From NCBI GenBank assembly GCA_036562765.1, contig DATCJO010000063.1, positions 62,001 through 126,000 on the forward strand: 64,000 bases of DNA, read 5' to 3'. The number at the start of each line of letters is the position of its first letter. Position 1 is the first letter of the stretch. Position numbers and translations under genes: made by a program. A model generated the notes under the pieces. The model was not told where the DNA came from. It made no database searches and saw nothing but the letters and a program-made list of their open reading frames with translations. Of this stretch, positions 45,396-55,449 are shown piece by piece. Origin of the DNA: JAAYFT01 sp036562765. Its GTDB lineage: Bacteria > Bacillota > Clostridia > Tissierellales > Tissierellaceae.

Positions 45396-46593
45396 TAGGA
45401 CGTATATCTCACCGTTGATTTTTATAATATTACTTGGTTATGTATTGTTAGTTGGCGGAACTGTACCTTATTTCCTTTTTTATACAATGTTGTTAATATA
45501 CCTAATACCTTTTATTCATTGTTTAATCTGTTACCTATTTCTAAAAGGTACAGTTGAAATTCCAGAAGGAAATCTTCATGCTGGAGACACAATAACAATT
45601 ATGTATAAAATAAATAATAAAAGTATCCTCCCAATAACATACCTAGAAATAGAAAATGACTTCTCAAAAAAACTAACAGGAAAAACCTCTCCAAAAGTCA
45701 TATTATCCATTGAAAAAAAAGGATATTATAATGGCTCTGAAACAATCATATTAAAAAGACGTGGATTCTATGAAGTAGGAGAAATTAGCGTCACAATAAA
45801 AGATGCATTTGGTTTTTTCTCACTAAAAAAGAAAATTTCGACTCCTACTTCCCTGTTGGTATATCCTGAAGTCATTGACATTAGTACCTTTAAAACATCT
45901 ACTACCCAACAAACTGGTGAACTTTCAATTAAAGATCCATCTTTTCAAGATAAAAGCAGAATTAACAGCCTTAGGGAATATCAAGAGGGAGATAGCATAA
46001 AATCAATACATTGGAAACAAACTGCTAAGAAAAATACTCCCATAGTTAAAGAATACGAAAATAGCTATGATACTCAATTAGTAATTTTTTTAGATAACGA
46101 ATACAGACTTTTTAAAAATGATATTGACACAAGAATAGAAGATAAAATTGTAGATGTAACTGCAAGTATCATCAACTATTGTCTAAATCAAAAAATTGAA
46201 GTTACATTAGAAACACAAAATTACGATAGCACTATTAAAATAAAAGGAATGCAAAAATCAGACTTTAAGCCATTTTTGGAAGTACTCGCAAGATTCAGAG
46301 GAAATGGAAAATCGAACTTTTCTACCTTCATATCATCTAAAATAGATATTATTAAGAGAAGTTCCACAGTAGTTTTAGTCACTCCAAATTTAGATAAGAA
46401 AATTGGCTCCCTTGGTATTAAATTAAGAATGAAAAACTTATACCCAGTATTTATTGTAGTTACTGATTATGAAAATAACAATGGATATATGGATGTAATT
46501 ATTGAAAAGAAATTGAAATCTGAAGGAATACCTGTATATTGGTTAGATTGTAAAACTAATGTAAAGGAAATTTTGGAGGCTCATTATGGATAG
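45388..46593 (+). CDS. DUF58 domain protein
   Basis: 401 aa. Two N-terminal membrane helices (~8-50) precede a beta-rich region (~60-190) and the DUF58 signature INSLREYQEGDSIKSIHWKQTAK (~190-213). The C-terminal part resembles a von Willebrand A-type fold. DUF58 proteins accompany MoxR in nearly all bacteria; function is not firmly established. The end overlaps the transglutaminase gene by 8 bases, showing tight translational coupling. Confidence 0.92.
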   Translation: MNNRTYISPLIFIILLGYVLLVGGTVPYFLFYTMLLIYLIPFIHCLICYLFLKGTVEIPEGNLHAGDTITIMYKINNKSILPITYLEIENDFSKKLTGKTSPKVILSIEKKGYYNGSETIILKRRGFYEVGEISVTIKDAFGFFSLKKKISTPTSLLVYPEVIDISTFKTSTTQQTGELSIKDPSFQDKSRINSLREYQEGDSIKSIHWKQTAKKNTPIVKEYENSYDTQLVIFLDNEYRLFKNDIDTRIEDKIVDVTASIINYCLNQKIEVTLETQNYDSTIKIKGMQKSDFKPFLEVLARFRGNGKSNFSTFISSKIDIIKRSSTVVLVTPNLDKKIGSLGIKLRMKNLYPVFIVVTDYENNNGYMDVIIEKKLKSEGIPVYWLDCKTNVKEILEAHYG

Positions 46594-48856
46594 CTTGCGT
46601 AAACAAAACAAAAATCTCATATATAATCTTCTCTACTCCATAATGGTATTTAGCTTAGTATATGTAATAGCTGAAGGAATAGGCCTAAAGCTTAAGCCAT
46701 ATGTTCAATTTCCTGTTATATTTTTAAGCAGTTTATTGGTCAAGTTTTTTATCTTTAATCCAGCAGTTTTTTATTCACTACTTTTGTTTACTTTTATTAT
46801 TTTCCTTATAATTCAAAGATACTTTTACCCTATTCTTTTTGTTATTGGGGAAAAGACATATGCCTTAATTGAAAATATTATTGAAAACATCTTAGGAAAA
46901 GGAAATATTACCCCAGAGAATTTAATACCATTCTGGTTTTTAATCATAATTTTAGTTTCATTTATTACATCCATTGTTATATTTAAATCGAAGAAAATAT
47001 ATTTTCTTTTGCCGATTTATATATTGCCTTTTTTATATTACTGGTATTATTACTACGATTCAGCTTACTGGATGATGGCTCTTTTTTTAGCATCCTTTAT
47101 TATGTTAATGGGACTAAATAAATATGACAGTTTAAAGGCAAATATTATTTATAAGAGTTGGTTTAAGACGATTTCCATCTATAGCTTAATTACAGTCTCA
47201 TTAGCACTAATTTTGCCAAAAACCTATGATTATATAGAATGGCCATGGCTTCAGGAAAAAGTTGAAACTTACTTCCCTGTTGTAAAGGAATTAAGAAGTT
47301 ATGATTCTTATACTAAGAAAAGAGAAGAAGCTTCTTTGTTTGACTTTTCTTCTACTGGCTTACAGGAAGGCATTTCAAAACTAGGTGGTCCTGTTAAACT
47401 AAATAACAGTAGAATAATGCTTATAAGGTCTGACGAACCAGTATATTTAAGAGGAAATGTTAAGCAAATATATACAGGCAACTCTTGGCAGTCCTATGAC
47501 ACAGACTTTAAAAAATACAGGCCAAATGGCAGATTAAACAACTTGACATCTTATGAAAGAAAATCCTTTTATAGAGAAAAAACTATCGTCATAAAAAATC
47601 TAACTTTGACAACTCAAACAGTTTTTAGCCCTTATTTGCCCGAAGCAGTTTATATTGATAAGGATTCAACAATATTCATAAACGACGATTTTGAGATGAT
47701 ACTTCCTGATGGGATATATAAAAATGAGTCATATACTTTAAAAGTACAAAAGCCATATCCCTATAGTGTTTTGCTAACTAAAGGTATATACAACACTAAA
47801 AATAGTATTGAAAATCTTGATATCTATCTACAAGTCCCAGATAATATATCTAAACAAATAAAAGATTTAGTAAAAGCAATAGTTGAAGGAAAGAAAACTG
47901 ATTACGAAAAAGCTGTTGCTATTGAAAGCTATTTAAGGGAAAATTACAAATATACCTATGATGTTGAAGAAGTACCTGATAATGTTGAGTTTATTCATCA
48001 TTTCTTATTTAATGAAAAAAAGGGATATTGTACCTATTTTGCCACTGCCATGGCTATAATGTTGCGACTTGAAGGAATTCCTTCAAGATATATTGAAGGA
48101 TACATTGCAATTGACGAAGTAGAGCCAGAAATTTATGAAATAACAGGCAAAAATGCACATACATGGGTAGAAGCCTTTATTGAGCCTGTAGGATGGATTT
48201 CCTTTGAACCAACTCCTGCCTACCCTGTTGAAAATAGAATGACTGAATCTCTAAACTCACAGGAAAATGGAATAAACGCTCCAAGTAATGCTTATATTCC
48301 TATTAACGGAGAGAAAGTAATAGATAGGGCGCCAAAAGATGCAATTATTGATGATATGCCAATGGCAAGTACAGAAAATGACTATACAAATGACACTAGT
48401 AAGGCTTCTAAATCAAACGAAAAAACAGTCTATATGTTTGGGATATTAATGCTGTTGTTATCTATAAGGCTTATTAGAGGATTAATATACTACAAATTTG
48501 AAGATATTAAATATAAGAAACTTTCAAATAATGAGAAGATAATATTTTTATATAGGCAAATTATTAAAATTATAGAATTGTTTGGATATCCTCAAAAAAG
48601 TGGAGAAACCCATTATGAATATGCAGAAAGGATAGCAAATAAATTCTATTACACTGGTGAAAAAAATATAAAGAAAATAACAGACATATTTGTAAAAAGC
48701 AAATATAGCACTCTTCCTATCTCAGATGACGATGTCAAAGAACTTGAAGACTTCAAATACTCTATTAACAAACAATTAAGAAAATATCTAGGATTAGCAA
48801 AATATTTATACAGAAAATATATAAAATTAGATTTAAAGGTTAAGATATCCCACTAG
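46586..48856 (+). CDS. Membrane transglutaminase-like protein (TgpA type)
   Basis: 756 aa. About five to seven membrane helices in residues ~10-215, a large extracytoplasmic region with the transglutaminase core and a late membrane helix ~615-632. The catalytic cysteine is C482 (KKGYCTYFATAMA) and the histidine is H525 (NAHTWVEAF). The third position is E541 (FEPTP) where papain-fold enzymes often have Asp. The C-terminal ~120 residues resemble the DUF4129-like tail of TgpA. Substrate is unknown; it may act on wall-bound peptides. Confidence 0.92.
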   Translation: MDSLRKQNKNLIYNLLYSIMVFSLVYVIAEGIGLKLKPYVQFPVIFLSSLLVKFFIFNPAVFYSLLLFTFIIFLIIQRYFYPILFVIGEKTYALIENIIENILGKGNITPENLIPFWFLIIILVSFITSIVIFKSKKIYFLLPIYILPFLYYWYYYYDSAYWMMALFLASFIMLMGLNKYDSLKANIIYKSWFKTISIYSLITVSLALILPKTYDYIEWPWLQEKVETYFPVVKELRSYDSYTKKREEASLFDFSSTGLQEGISKLGGPVKLNNSRIMLIRSDEPVYLRGNVKQIYTGNSWQSYDTDFKKYRPNGRLNNLTSYERKSFYREKTIVIKNLTLTTQTVFSPYLPEAVYIDKDSTIFINDDFEMILPDGIYKNESYTLKVQKPYPYSVLLTKGIYNTKNSIENLDIYLQVPDNISKQIKDLVKAIVEGKKTDYEKAVAIESYLRENYKYTYDVEEVPDNVEFIHHFLFNEKKGYCTYFATAMAIMLRLEGIPSRYIEGYIAIDEVEPEIYEITGKNAHTWVEAFIEPVGWISFEPTPAYPVENRMTESLNSQENGINAPSNAYIPINGEKVIDRAPKDAIIDDMPMASTENDYTNDTSKASKSNEKTVYMFGILMLLLSIRLIRGLIYYKFEDIKYKKLSNNEKIIFLYRQIIKIIELFGYPQKSGETHYEYAERIANKFYYTGEKNIKKITDIFVKSKYSTLPISDDDVKELEDFKYSINKQLRKYLGLAKYLYRKYIKLDLKVKISH

Positions 48857-48870
48857 GATATCTTAACCTT
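48836..48870. terminator. Bidirectional terminator after the moxR operon
   Basis: Arms AAGGTTAAGATATCC (48836-48850) and GGATATCTTAACCTT (48856-48870) form a 15-bp stem over loop CACTA, overlapping the tgpA stop. TATTTATT follows. Confidence 0.8.
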
Positions 48871-48873
48871 TAT

Positions 48874-49779
48874 TTATTCAAAAATTCCCAATATGAATAT
48901 TCCAGCCATTACTAATGCAATAAAAATATACTGTTTTTTGGTTAACATTTCCCTTAGAAAAATTCTCCCTAAAAGCACAGATATAATACTATAACTTGCA
49001 ATCATAGGTGCCACTACTACAGAATTTGTATCTAATGCATAAACATAAAAATATTGCCCTGCTGTCTCAAATATTGCTGCCAATCCTTTATCCTTATGTT
49101 GCAAGATATTGAATTTTTCTTTTTTTATAATTGTTATATATAAAAGCACTAAAATTCCACATATTAAAAAGGTCAACTCATAGGAAACCAAAGCTTCATC
49201 AGGGCTCATAAATTTGCTTAAATAAACATCGTCTAAGAATGTCCCCATAGCGTCTACTGCAGCATACAAAATTGGGAAAATCAATGCTATGGGACCTATC
49301 TTAAGTTCCCTACTTACTACTTCATTTCTTTTTATTCTTTCTTCTTCAGCCATATCCCTTTCAATTATTCCTATTCCTATAAGGCCAATAGTTATCATTG
49401 TAACTGCTATAAGTTGCCATATATTCATAGTCTTTCCCAAAAATATAAAAGCAAGTATCCCTGCTATGGCACCGGAAGTATTGCTTACAGGTGAATTAAT
49501 GGAAACTTCTAAGTACCTTAATCCTACATATCCTAAAGTCATAGATAAGATATACATTGCAGAAACTGGTAAGTACTTGACAATGTTAAAGGGATTATAA
49601 TCCCAACCCATTTTATATAGCTGATAAATAGCTTGTACACCCATCACAAGGCCTACCATAAATACAATCTTTAAATGGCTATACCTATCTGTTGGGTCTG
49701 TCCCCTTTTTATAATACATATCTGCTATTCCCCAAAAGACTATTGTTAAGACTGCTGCTGTGTACCACGAAAAAACCAT
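48874..49779 (-). CDS. EamA/DMT superfamily transporter
   Basis: 301 aa from the ATG at 49779, which follows AAGGAGGTAAAT. About ten membrane helices in two halves; first half SPVSNTSGAIAGILAFIFLG, second half MIASYSIISVLLGRIFLREMLTKKQYIFIALVMAGI. The family moves small metabolites or acts as an exporter; substrate unknown. It is convergent with the moxR operon and shares its terminator. Confidence 0.88.
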   Translation of the reverse strand: MVFSWYTAAVLTIVFWGIADMYYKKGTDPTDRYSHLKIVFMVGLVMGVQAIYQLYKMGWDYNPFNIVKYLPVSAMYILSMTLGYVGLRYLEVSINSPVSNTSGAIAGILAFIFLGKTMNIWQLIAVTMITIGLIGIGIIERDMAEEERIKRNEVVSRELKIGPIALIFPILYAAVDAMGTFLDDVYLSKFMSPDEALVSYELTFLICGILVLLYITIIKKEKFNILQHKDKGLAAIFETAGQYFYVYALDTNSVVVAPMIASYSIISVLLGRIFLREMLTKKQYIFIALVMAGIFILGIFE

Positions 49780-49893
49780 ATTTACCTCCTTACACAAAAA
49801 TTTTTACTTCACTATTATAAACTCATAATAAAAAAAATGCTACATAATTTAATTTTTTATTAAAAAAAATTAAAAATACAATAATTTTTTTAA

Positions 49894-49914
49894 TTCCTAG
49901 TAGACTTCTAGGAA
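49894..49914. promoter_or_regulatory. Candidate operator/promoter element upstream of sufC
   Basis: TTCCTA and TAGGAA form an inverted repeat with a 9-base spacer, in an AT-rich 190-base region. TATATAAT follows near 49923-49930, and the repeat overlaps the likely -35. A binding site for an Fe-S-sensing regulator is possible, but none is encoded nearby. Confidence 0.35.
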
Positions 49915-49987
49915 TTTATTTGGTATATAATATATATAAATGATAATTTGTATCAATTGAATTTTATTATTAACGGAGGAGTATACT

Positions 49988-50743
49988 ATGAACAATAAGT
50001 TATTAAGTATTAAAAACTTAAGAGTAAATGTAGATGAAAAGGAAATTTTAAAGGGATTAGACCTTGAAATAAATAAAGGTGAAATCCATGTTATTATGGG
50101 ACCTAATGGCAGTGGTAAGTCAACACTTGCCTATACACTAATGGGGCATCCTAAGTATAAAATTGTCGATGGTACTATTGAATTTGATGGTGAAATCATT
50201 AATGATTTAAAAGCTGATGAAAGAGCTAAAAAAGGTATTTTCCTTTCCTTCCAATATCCTGAGGAAATTCAAGGAATAACAGTAGAAGATTTTCTACGCA
50301 CAGCTGTTACTTCTGTAACTGGAAAAATACCTGGAGTTATGGCATTTAAGAAATTATTAAAGGAAAAGATGAAACTATTAGAGATGAATGAAGAATATGC
50401 TTCAAGGTATTTAAATGTTGGATTCTCCGGCGGAGAAAAGAAAAAAAATGAAATTCTACAAATGTCAATTTTAGAACCTAAACTTGCAATATTAGATGAA
50501 ACCGATTCAGGTTTGGATGTTGACGCCATTCGAATTGTTGCAGAAGGTGTAAAAAGAATTAAAGATGAAAGTAGATCCATCCTTGTAATAACACATTATA
50601 ACAAATTGTTGGATTATCTCAAACCTGATTATATCCATATCCTTTTGAATGGAAAAATAGTTAAAACCGGTGGTATGGAACTGGCTGACGAAATTGACAA
50701 AGAAGGATACGAAAACATAAAATTGAGATTTGCAAATATATAG
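49988..50743 (+). CDS. sufC: Fe-S cluster assembly ATPase SufC
   Basis: 251 aa, ABC-type ATPase that drives the SufBCD scaffold. Walker A GPNGSGKST is near 38, and the SufC-specific signature GFSGGEKKKNEILQM is near 145. Walker B is LAILDETDSGLDVDA and the His switch is ITHYNKLLDYL. First gene of sufCBDSU, with ACGGAGGAGTATACT ahead. The 3-base gap to the sufB region shows a single transcript. Confidence 0.98.
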   Translation: MNNKLLSIKNLRVNVDEKEILKGLDLEINKGEIHVIMGPNGSGKSTLAYTLMGHPKYKIVDGTIEFDGEIINDLKADERAKKGIFLSFQYPEEIQGITVEDFLRTAVTSVTGKIPGVMAFKKLLKEKMKLLEMNEEYASRYLNVGFSGGEKKKNEILQMSILEPKLAILDETDSGLDVDAIRIVAEGVKRIKDESRSILVITHYNKLLDYLKPDYIHILLNGKIVKTGGMELADEIDKEGYENIKLRFANI

Positions 50744-50751
50744 AGGTGAAA

Positions 50752-52161
50752 ATGATGGAAAGAAAAAAGACTTATATTGAAGACATTGATAGAGGAATTT
50801 ATGATATTAAAAATGAATTTAACTACCTCTTTAAAACAGAAAAAGGGTTGACTCCTGAAATAGTAATGGAAATATCCAAAGCCAAAAATGAACCTAAATG
50901 GATGACAGACTTTAGGCTAAAATCCCTGGAAATCTATAACAGCATGCCAATGCCAACATGGGGACCTGATCTTTCAGACCTTAACATCGATGAAATAGTA
51001 ACTTATATAAAACCTAATACAGACATGAAGAACAGCTGGGATGATGTACCTGAAGACATTAAAAGAACCTTTGAATTATTGGGCTTACCTCAAGCTGAGC
51101 GGGAAGCACTAGCTGGAGTTGGAGCTCAATACGATTCAGAAGTTGTTTATCACAACATCAGAAAAGAATTGACTGATTTAGGTGTTGTTTACCTTGATAT
51201 GGAAACTGCTTTAATTGAATATGAAGATATAATAAGAAAATATTTTATGACTTTAGTCCCTCCTACTGCTCACAAATTTGCTGCACTTCATGGTGCAGTT
51301 TGGTCAGGAGGTTCCTTCGTATATGTTCCAGAAGGTGTGAAAGTAGATATACCACTACAATCTTATTTTAGGCTCAATGCACCAGGAGCGGGCCAATTTG
51401 AACATACATTGATTATTGTTGACAAAGGTGCAAAACTTCATTTTATAGAAGGATGCTCAGCTCCTAAATATAATGTAAATAACCTACATGCTGGATGCGT
51501 AGAGTTATTTGTCAAAGATAATGCAACCTTAAGATACAGCACTATAGAAAACTGGTCTAAAAATATGTACAACCTAAATACAAAAAGAGCCATAGTAGAT
51601 AAAAATGGTACTATAGAATGGATATCTGGATCCTTTGGTTCAAAAGTTACTATGTTGTATCCTATGAGCATATTAAAAGGCGAAGGTGCAAGAGCTGAAT
51701 ATACAACTATTACATTCGCATCTAAAGGGCAACATCTGGATACTGGTACAAAGGTTGTACATCTAGCACCACATACTACTTCTACAATTAACTCAAAATC
51801 CATCTCAAAAGATGGAGGTTATGCATTTTATAGAGGGCTCTTAAAAGTTGCCCCAGATGCCTATGGTTGTAAATCAACTGTATCATGCGAATCCTTGATG
51901 CTTGATAACGAGTCTAAATCTGATACTCTGCCAATGATTGAATTAAACAACGACAATATTGATATAGGTCATGAAGCTAAAATTGGTAGAATCAGCGACG
52001 AAGCCATCTTTTACCTAATGAGCAGAGGTATAAGCGAAGAAGAAGCAAAGGCCATGATAGTTAGGGGCTTTGTTGAACCAATTACAAAAGAACTTCCACT
52101 GGAATATGCAGTTGAATTAAATAATTTGATTAATATTGAATTTGAAGGTTCAATAGGATAA
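50752..52161 (+). CDS. sufB: Fe-S cluster scaffold SufB
   Basis: 469 aa from the ATG at 50752, with a second ATG directly after it at 50755. The upstream GAGG site is 5 or 8 bases away respectively, so either may be used. SufB builds nascent clusters with SufC and SufD. Conserved regions include PPTAHKFAALHGAVWSGG, AGQFEHTLIIVDKGAKLHFIEGCSAP and KSDTLPMIELNN. The carboxy-terminal part is a right-handed beta-helix. Length is standard. Confidence 0.97.
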   Translation: MMERKKTYIEDIDRGIYDIKNEFNYLFKTEKGLTPEIVMEISKAKNEPKWMTDFRLKSLEIYNSMPMPTWGPDLSDLNIDEIVTYIKPNTDMKNSWDDVPEDIKRTFELLGLPQAEREALAGVGAQYDSEVVYHNIRKELTDLGVVYLDMETALIEYEDIIRKYFMTLVPPTAHKFAALHGAVWSGGSFVYVPEGVKVDIPLQSYFRLNAPGAGQFEHTLIIVDKGAKLHFIEGCSAPKYNVNNLHAGCVELFVKDNATLRYSTIENWSKNMYNLNTKRAIVDKNGTIEWISGSFGSKVTMLYPMSILKGEGARAEYTTITFASKGQHLDTGTKVVHLAPHTTSTINSKSISKDGGYAFYRGLLKVAPDAYGCKSTVSCESLMLDNESKSDTLPMIELNNDNIDIGHEAKIGRISDEAIFYLMSRGISEEEAKAMIVRGFVEPITKELPLEYAVELNNLINIEFEGSIG

Positions 52162-52173
52162 GGAGGTATAAGG

Positions 52174-53241
52174 ATGATTACATGGAAAAGAATTAAACTT
52201 GAAAATTATTCATTCCCAAAAATATACAATTATAGAAAGGAATTTATAAAGCTAACTGATGAATTACCTGATGGAGTGAAGTTAGAAAAAATTAATGATG
52301 CAATTGATAGGAAAAAAATAAACTGGCTCTATGCCGATGAAGTAAATGGCATGGGAAAGGAATTCGTCCCCTTTGTTAATGAACATTATAATAGTGGTAT
52401 ATCCTTATACCTTCAAAGAAATACAAAAGCACCTAATCCAATAGTAATTGAATTCAACATGGATGAAGAAAATCCTACATTAGTTGATAAAAACATAATT
52501 GTTGCAGAACCAAACAGCGAAGCAACAATCATTTTTCATTATCATTCTGATGAAAAAGTAGAAGCATTTCACAATGGTTTTACAGAAATCCATGCAAAGG
52601 AAAATTCAACTATAAACATTATAAAAATTCAAAGGATGAACAACTTATCCCATAACTTTGACACTAACATTGCCTATGTAAAAGGTGAAGGAAAAGTTAA
52701 CTGGATAACAGTAGAGTTAGGCAGCCTAATAACAGGAGCCAATTACACAACATATTTAGATGAAGTGGCAAGTGAATCTAACCTTTCTTCCATATATTTG
52801 GGAGATGGAAATCGAAAACTTGATTTATCATATTCTATGATTCACAAAGGCCCTAGGAGTGTAAGCAACATTGAGGGCAGAGGTGCATTAATGGATAATG
52901 CAATAAAAGTCTTTAGAGGGAATATAGACTTTAAAAAAGATGCAAGGCTTTCAAAAGGAAATGAAGAAGAATATGTAATACTCCTAAGCCCAAGTGTAAA
53001 ATCCGATTCAATTCCAGCACTTTTCTGCCATGAAGACGATGTTCAAGGAGAACACGCTGCCAGTGCAGGACAAATAAATGAAGACCAGTTATTTTATCTT
53101 ATGAGTCGAGGTTTAAGCGAAAAAAAATCTAAAAAGCTTATTATAGAAGGTGCATTTAAACCCATTTTAGATAAAATCCCACTTGAAGAATTAAAAGAAC
53201 TGATAGGCCTTGAAATTGAAAGGAGACTTATGAATGCATAA
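52174..53241 (+). CDS. sufD: Fe-S cluster assembly protein SufD
   Basis: 355 aa, paralogue of SufB, with the beta-helix core and a C-terminal segment containing KSDSIPALFCHEDDVQGEHAAS, a SufD signature including the conserved His. It contacts SufC and supports iron entry into the scaffold. The start follows AAGGAGGTATAAGG, 12 bases after sufB. The end overlaps sufS by 8 bases. Confidence 0.96.
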   Translation: MITWKRIKLENYSFPKIYNYRKEFIKLTDELPDGVKLEKINDAIDRKKINWLYADEVNGMGKEFVPFVNEHYNSGISLYLQRNTKAPNPIVIEFNMDEENPTLVDKNIIVAEPNSEATIIFHYHSDEKVEAFHNGFTEIHAKENSTINIIKIQRMNNLSHNFDTNIAYVKGEGKVNWITVELGSLITGANYTTYLDEVASESNLSSIYLGDGNRKLDLSYSMIHKGPRSVSNIEGRGALMDNAIKVFRGNIDFKKDARLSKGNEEEYVILLSPSVKSDSIPALFCHEDDVQGEHAASAGQINEDQLFYLMSRGLSEKKSKKLIIEGAFKPILDKIPLEELKELIGLEIERRLMNA

Positions 53242-54472
53242 GCTTAATATAGATGAAATAAGAAAGGACTTCCCTATTCTAAACCAAAAAATCAACGGCC
53301 ATAGATTAGCCTATTTAGATAATGCTGCTACAACCCAAAAACCATATCAGGTAATTGACGCAATTTATAATTATAATAAAACATCTCATGGCAATCCTCA
53401 CAGGGGAGTACATCAGTTAAGTGTTAGGGCAACTGAAGAATATGATTTAGCCAAGGAAAGGGTAAGAAAATTTATCAATGCAAAATCAGTTGAGGAAATT
53501 ATCTTTACAAGGAATACAACAGAATCAATTAACCTAATAGCAAATTCTTATGGCATGGAATTTATTAAAGAAAATGACGAAATTGTATTGGCAATTTCTG
53601 AACACCACAGCAACATTCTTCCTTGGCAAAGGGTAGCAAAGGAAAAAAATGCAGTGCTAAAATATATGTATTTAAATGAAGAAGGAAGAATAACCCACGA
53701 AGAGATAATGAATAAGATTACTCCTAAGACTAAACTTGTTTCTATAGCACATATGTCTAATGTATTAGGGACAATTCATCCCATTGAAGAAATAATAGAT
53801 TATGCTCATAAAATAGGTGCAACTGTAATAATAGATGGTGCCCAAAGTACTCCCCATATAAAAGTAGATGTACAAAGCCTTGATGCAGACTTCTATGTAT
53901 TTTCTGGCCATAAAATGCTTGGCCCAATGGGAATTGGTGTAGTATATGGGAAAAAAGAGATTTTGGAAAAAATGCCTCCATTTTTAATGGGTGGAGATAT
54001 GATAGAATATGTATATGAAGATTACGCTACCTTTGCTCCCCTTCCCTTTAAATTTGAAGCAGGTACACAAAATGTGGAAGGTGCAGTAGGATTAAGGGCA
54101 GCCATTGATTACCTAGAAAAAATAGGAATTGATAAAATTGAAGAGCATGAAAAAGAATTGGTTGAATATGCACTCGACAAGATGTTATCTATACCATATA
54201 TAAAAATACAAGGTCCTAAGGATTTAAATAAAAGAGGCGGAATCATTTCTTTTACAGTAGATGATGTACATCCTCATGATGTATCTACCATTTTAGATTC
54301 CTATGGAGTTGCAGTAAGAGCTGGACACCACTGCGCACAGCCACTAATGAGATTCTTAAATGTACCTGCTACATCAAGAATTAGTTTTTATCTTTATAAT
54401 AATAAAGAGGATATTGACCAATTTATTGAAGGACTTAAAGAAGTTAGGAAGTGGCTAGGCTATGAATCTTAA
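53234..54472 (+). CDS. sufS: Cysteine desulfurase SufS
   Basis: 412 aa. PLP-dependent type II cysteine desulfurase that removes sulfur from cysteine. The PLP lysine is K227 in SGHKMLGP, and the persulfide cysteine is C367 in RAGHHCAQP. AIDYLEK and the other class V aminotransferase motifs are present. It should pass sulfur to SufU. Overlaps at both ends (8 bases with sufD, 11 with sufU) indicate coupled translation. Confidence 0.97.
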   Translation: MHKLNIDEIRKDFPILNQKINGHRLAYLDNAATTQKPYQVIDAIYNYNKTSHGNPHRGVHQLSVRATEEYDLAKERVRKFINAKSVEEIIFTRNTTESINLIANSYGMEFIKENDEIVLAISEHHSNILPWQRVAKEKNAVLKYMYLNEEGRITHEEIMNKITPKTKLVSIAHMSNVLGTIHPIEEIIDYAHKIGATVIIDGAQSTPHIKVDVQSLDADFYVFSGHKMLGPMGIGVVYGKKEILEKMPPFLMGGDMIEYVYEDYATFAPLPFKFEAGTQNVEGAVGLRAAIDYLEKIGIDKIEEHEKELVEYALDKMLSIPYIKIQGPKDLNKRGGIISFTVDDVHPHDVSTILDSYGVAVRAGHHCAQPLMRFLNVPATSRISFYLYNNKEDIDQFIEGLKEVRKWLGYES

Positions 54473-54887
54473 TTCAATTTATACACAAATAATTATGGAG
54501 CATAATAGAAGCACCCACAATAGAAGAAAACTAGAAAACCCAGATATAACCGAAAGAGGGCATAATCCAAGCTGCGGAGATGATATTACTTTACAGCTAA
54601 AAATATCTAATGGAATAATTGAAGATGCTGCTTTTACTGGAGTTGGATGTGCTATTTCCCAAGCCTCTGCATCTATGATGATAGATTTAATTAAAGGAAA
54701 AAGCATTAAAGAGGCACTAGATTTAGTCGAAACTTTCATAGGTATGATAAAAAAAGAAATTACTGATGAAGAAGAATTAGAAAAATTGGGAGATTTAATT
54801 GCCCTTCAAAATATTTCTAACATGCCAGCTAGGGTAAAATGTGCTGTCTTAGCATGGCATACATTAAAAGAAGCATTAGAAAAATAA
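54462..54887 (+). CDS. sufU: Sulfur acceptor/zinc-dependent sulfurtransferase SufU
   Basis: 141 aa. The Zn-binding cysteines are C38 (NPSCGD), C63 (GVGCAISQAS) and C127 (RVKCAVLAW), with D40 as the fourth ligand, a pattern that marks SufU rather than IscU. The 18-21-residue insertion between the second and third ligands is present. It accepts sulfur from SufS in Gram-positive SUF systems. The gene ends the operon; no sufA, sufE or regulator gene is adjacent. Confidence 0.96.
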   Translation: MNLNSIYTQIIMEHNRSTHNRRKLENPDITERGHNPSCGDDITLQLKISNGIIEDAAFTGVGCAISQASASMMIDLIKGKSIKEALDLVETFIGMIKKEITDEEELEKLGDLIALQNISNMPARVKCAVLAWHTLKEALEK

Positions 54888-54914
54888 GAGATGTCATTGA
54901 GACATCTCTTATTT
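54882..54914. terminator. Bidirectional terminator after sufU
   Basis: Arms AAATAAGAGATGTC (54882-54895) and GACATCTCTTATTT (54901-54914) form a 14-bp stem over loop ATTGA. TTCTTTATTT follows on the plus strand. Confidence 0.9.
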
Positions 54915-55433
54915 TTCTTTATTTCCATATTTTTTTAGATATTCATCCCTTAACATTGAAAATATCAGCTGGTTGCGATATCCATTTTCGCCTTTACATG
55001 ACTGCCTTAAGGTTCCTTCATGAACAAAGCCAAAATTAGTATAGAGTTTTATTCCAACAATATTATCTTCAAAGACATCTAGCCAAAATCGATTCATATT
55101 TAGAGAAATAAAGCAATATCTCAGCAGCCCTTCAATAAATTCCTTGCCATATCCTAATCCCTTTTTATCTATTACAATTCTTCTAAATTCAAAGCTATTA
55201 GCTTTATTATTAATTACTGACAGCGAAAAGCCAACCATTTCTCCGCTGTTTTTCTCCTTAATAGATAACAGTAATTTATCCTCTGATTTTATTTCCGCCA
55301 AATGCTCTTCATAACTACCTTGAAAAACAAAATTCCTGTTTTCTTCAGAATTTTCCATATCTATTATCTTAGGTATTTCTTCTTCTGTAGCATCATAAAC
55401 CCTCAATCTTGGAGTTTCAAAATGTAGTTTCAT
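54909..55433 (-). CDS. GNAT family N-acetyltransferase
   Basis: 174 aa from the ATG at 55433, the likely start because the following FETPRLRVYDATEEE is typical of a RimJ/RimL-type beginning. Earlier in-frame codons run into the nitroreductase gene. The acetyl-CoA region IDKKGLGYGKEFIEGLLRY and later LDVFEDNIVGIKLYTNFGFVHEG are characteristic. It transfers an acetyl group to an amine; substrate unknown. It follows the nitroreductase gene by 16 bases. Confidence 0.85.
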   Translation of the reverse strand: MKLHFETPRLRVYDATEEEIPKIIDMENSEENRNFVFQGSYEEHLAEIKSEDKLLLSIKEKNSGEMVGFSLSVINNKANSFEFRRIVIDKKGLGYGKEFIEGLLRYCFISLNMNRFWLDVFEDNIVGIKLYTNFGFVHEGTLRQSCKGENGYRNQLIFSMLRDEYLKKYGNKEK

Positions 55434-55449
55434 ATATTTCTCAATTCCC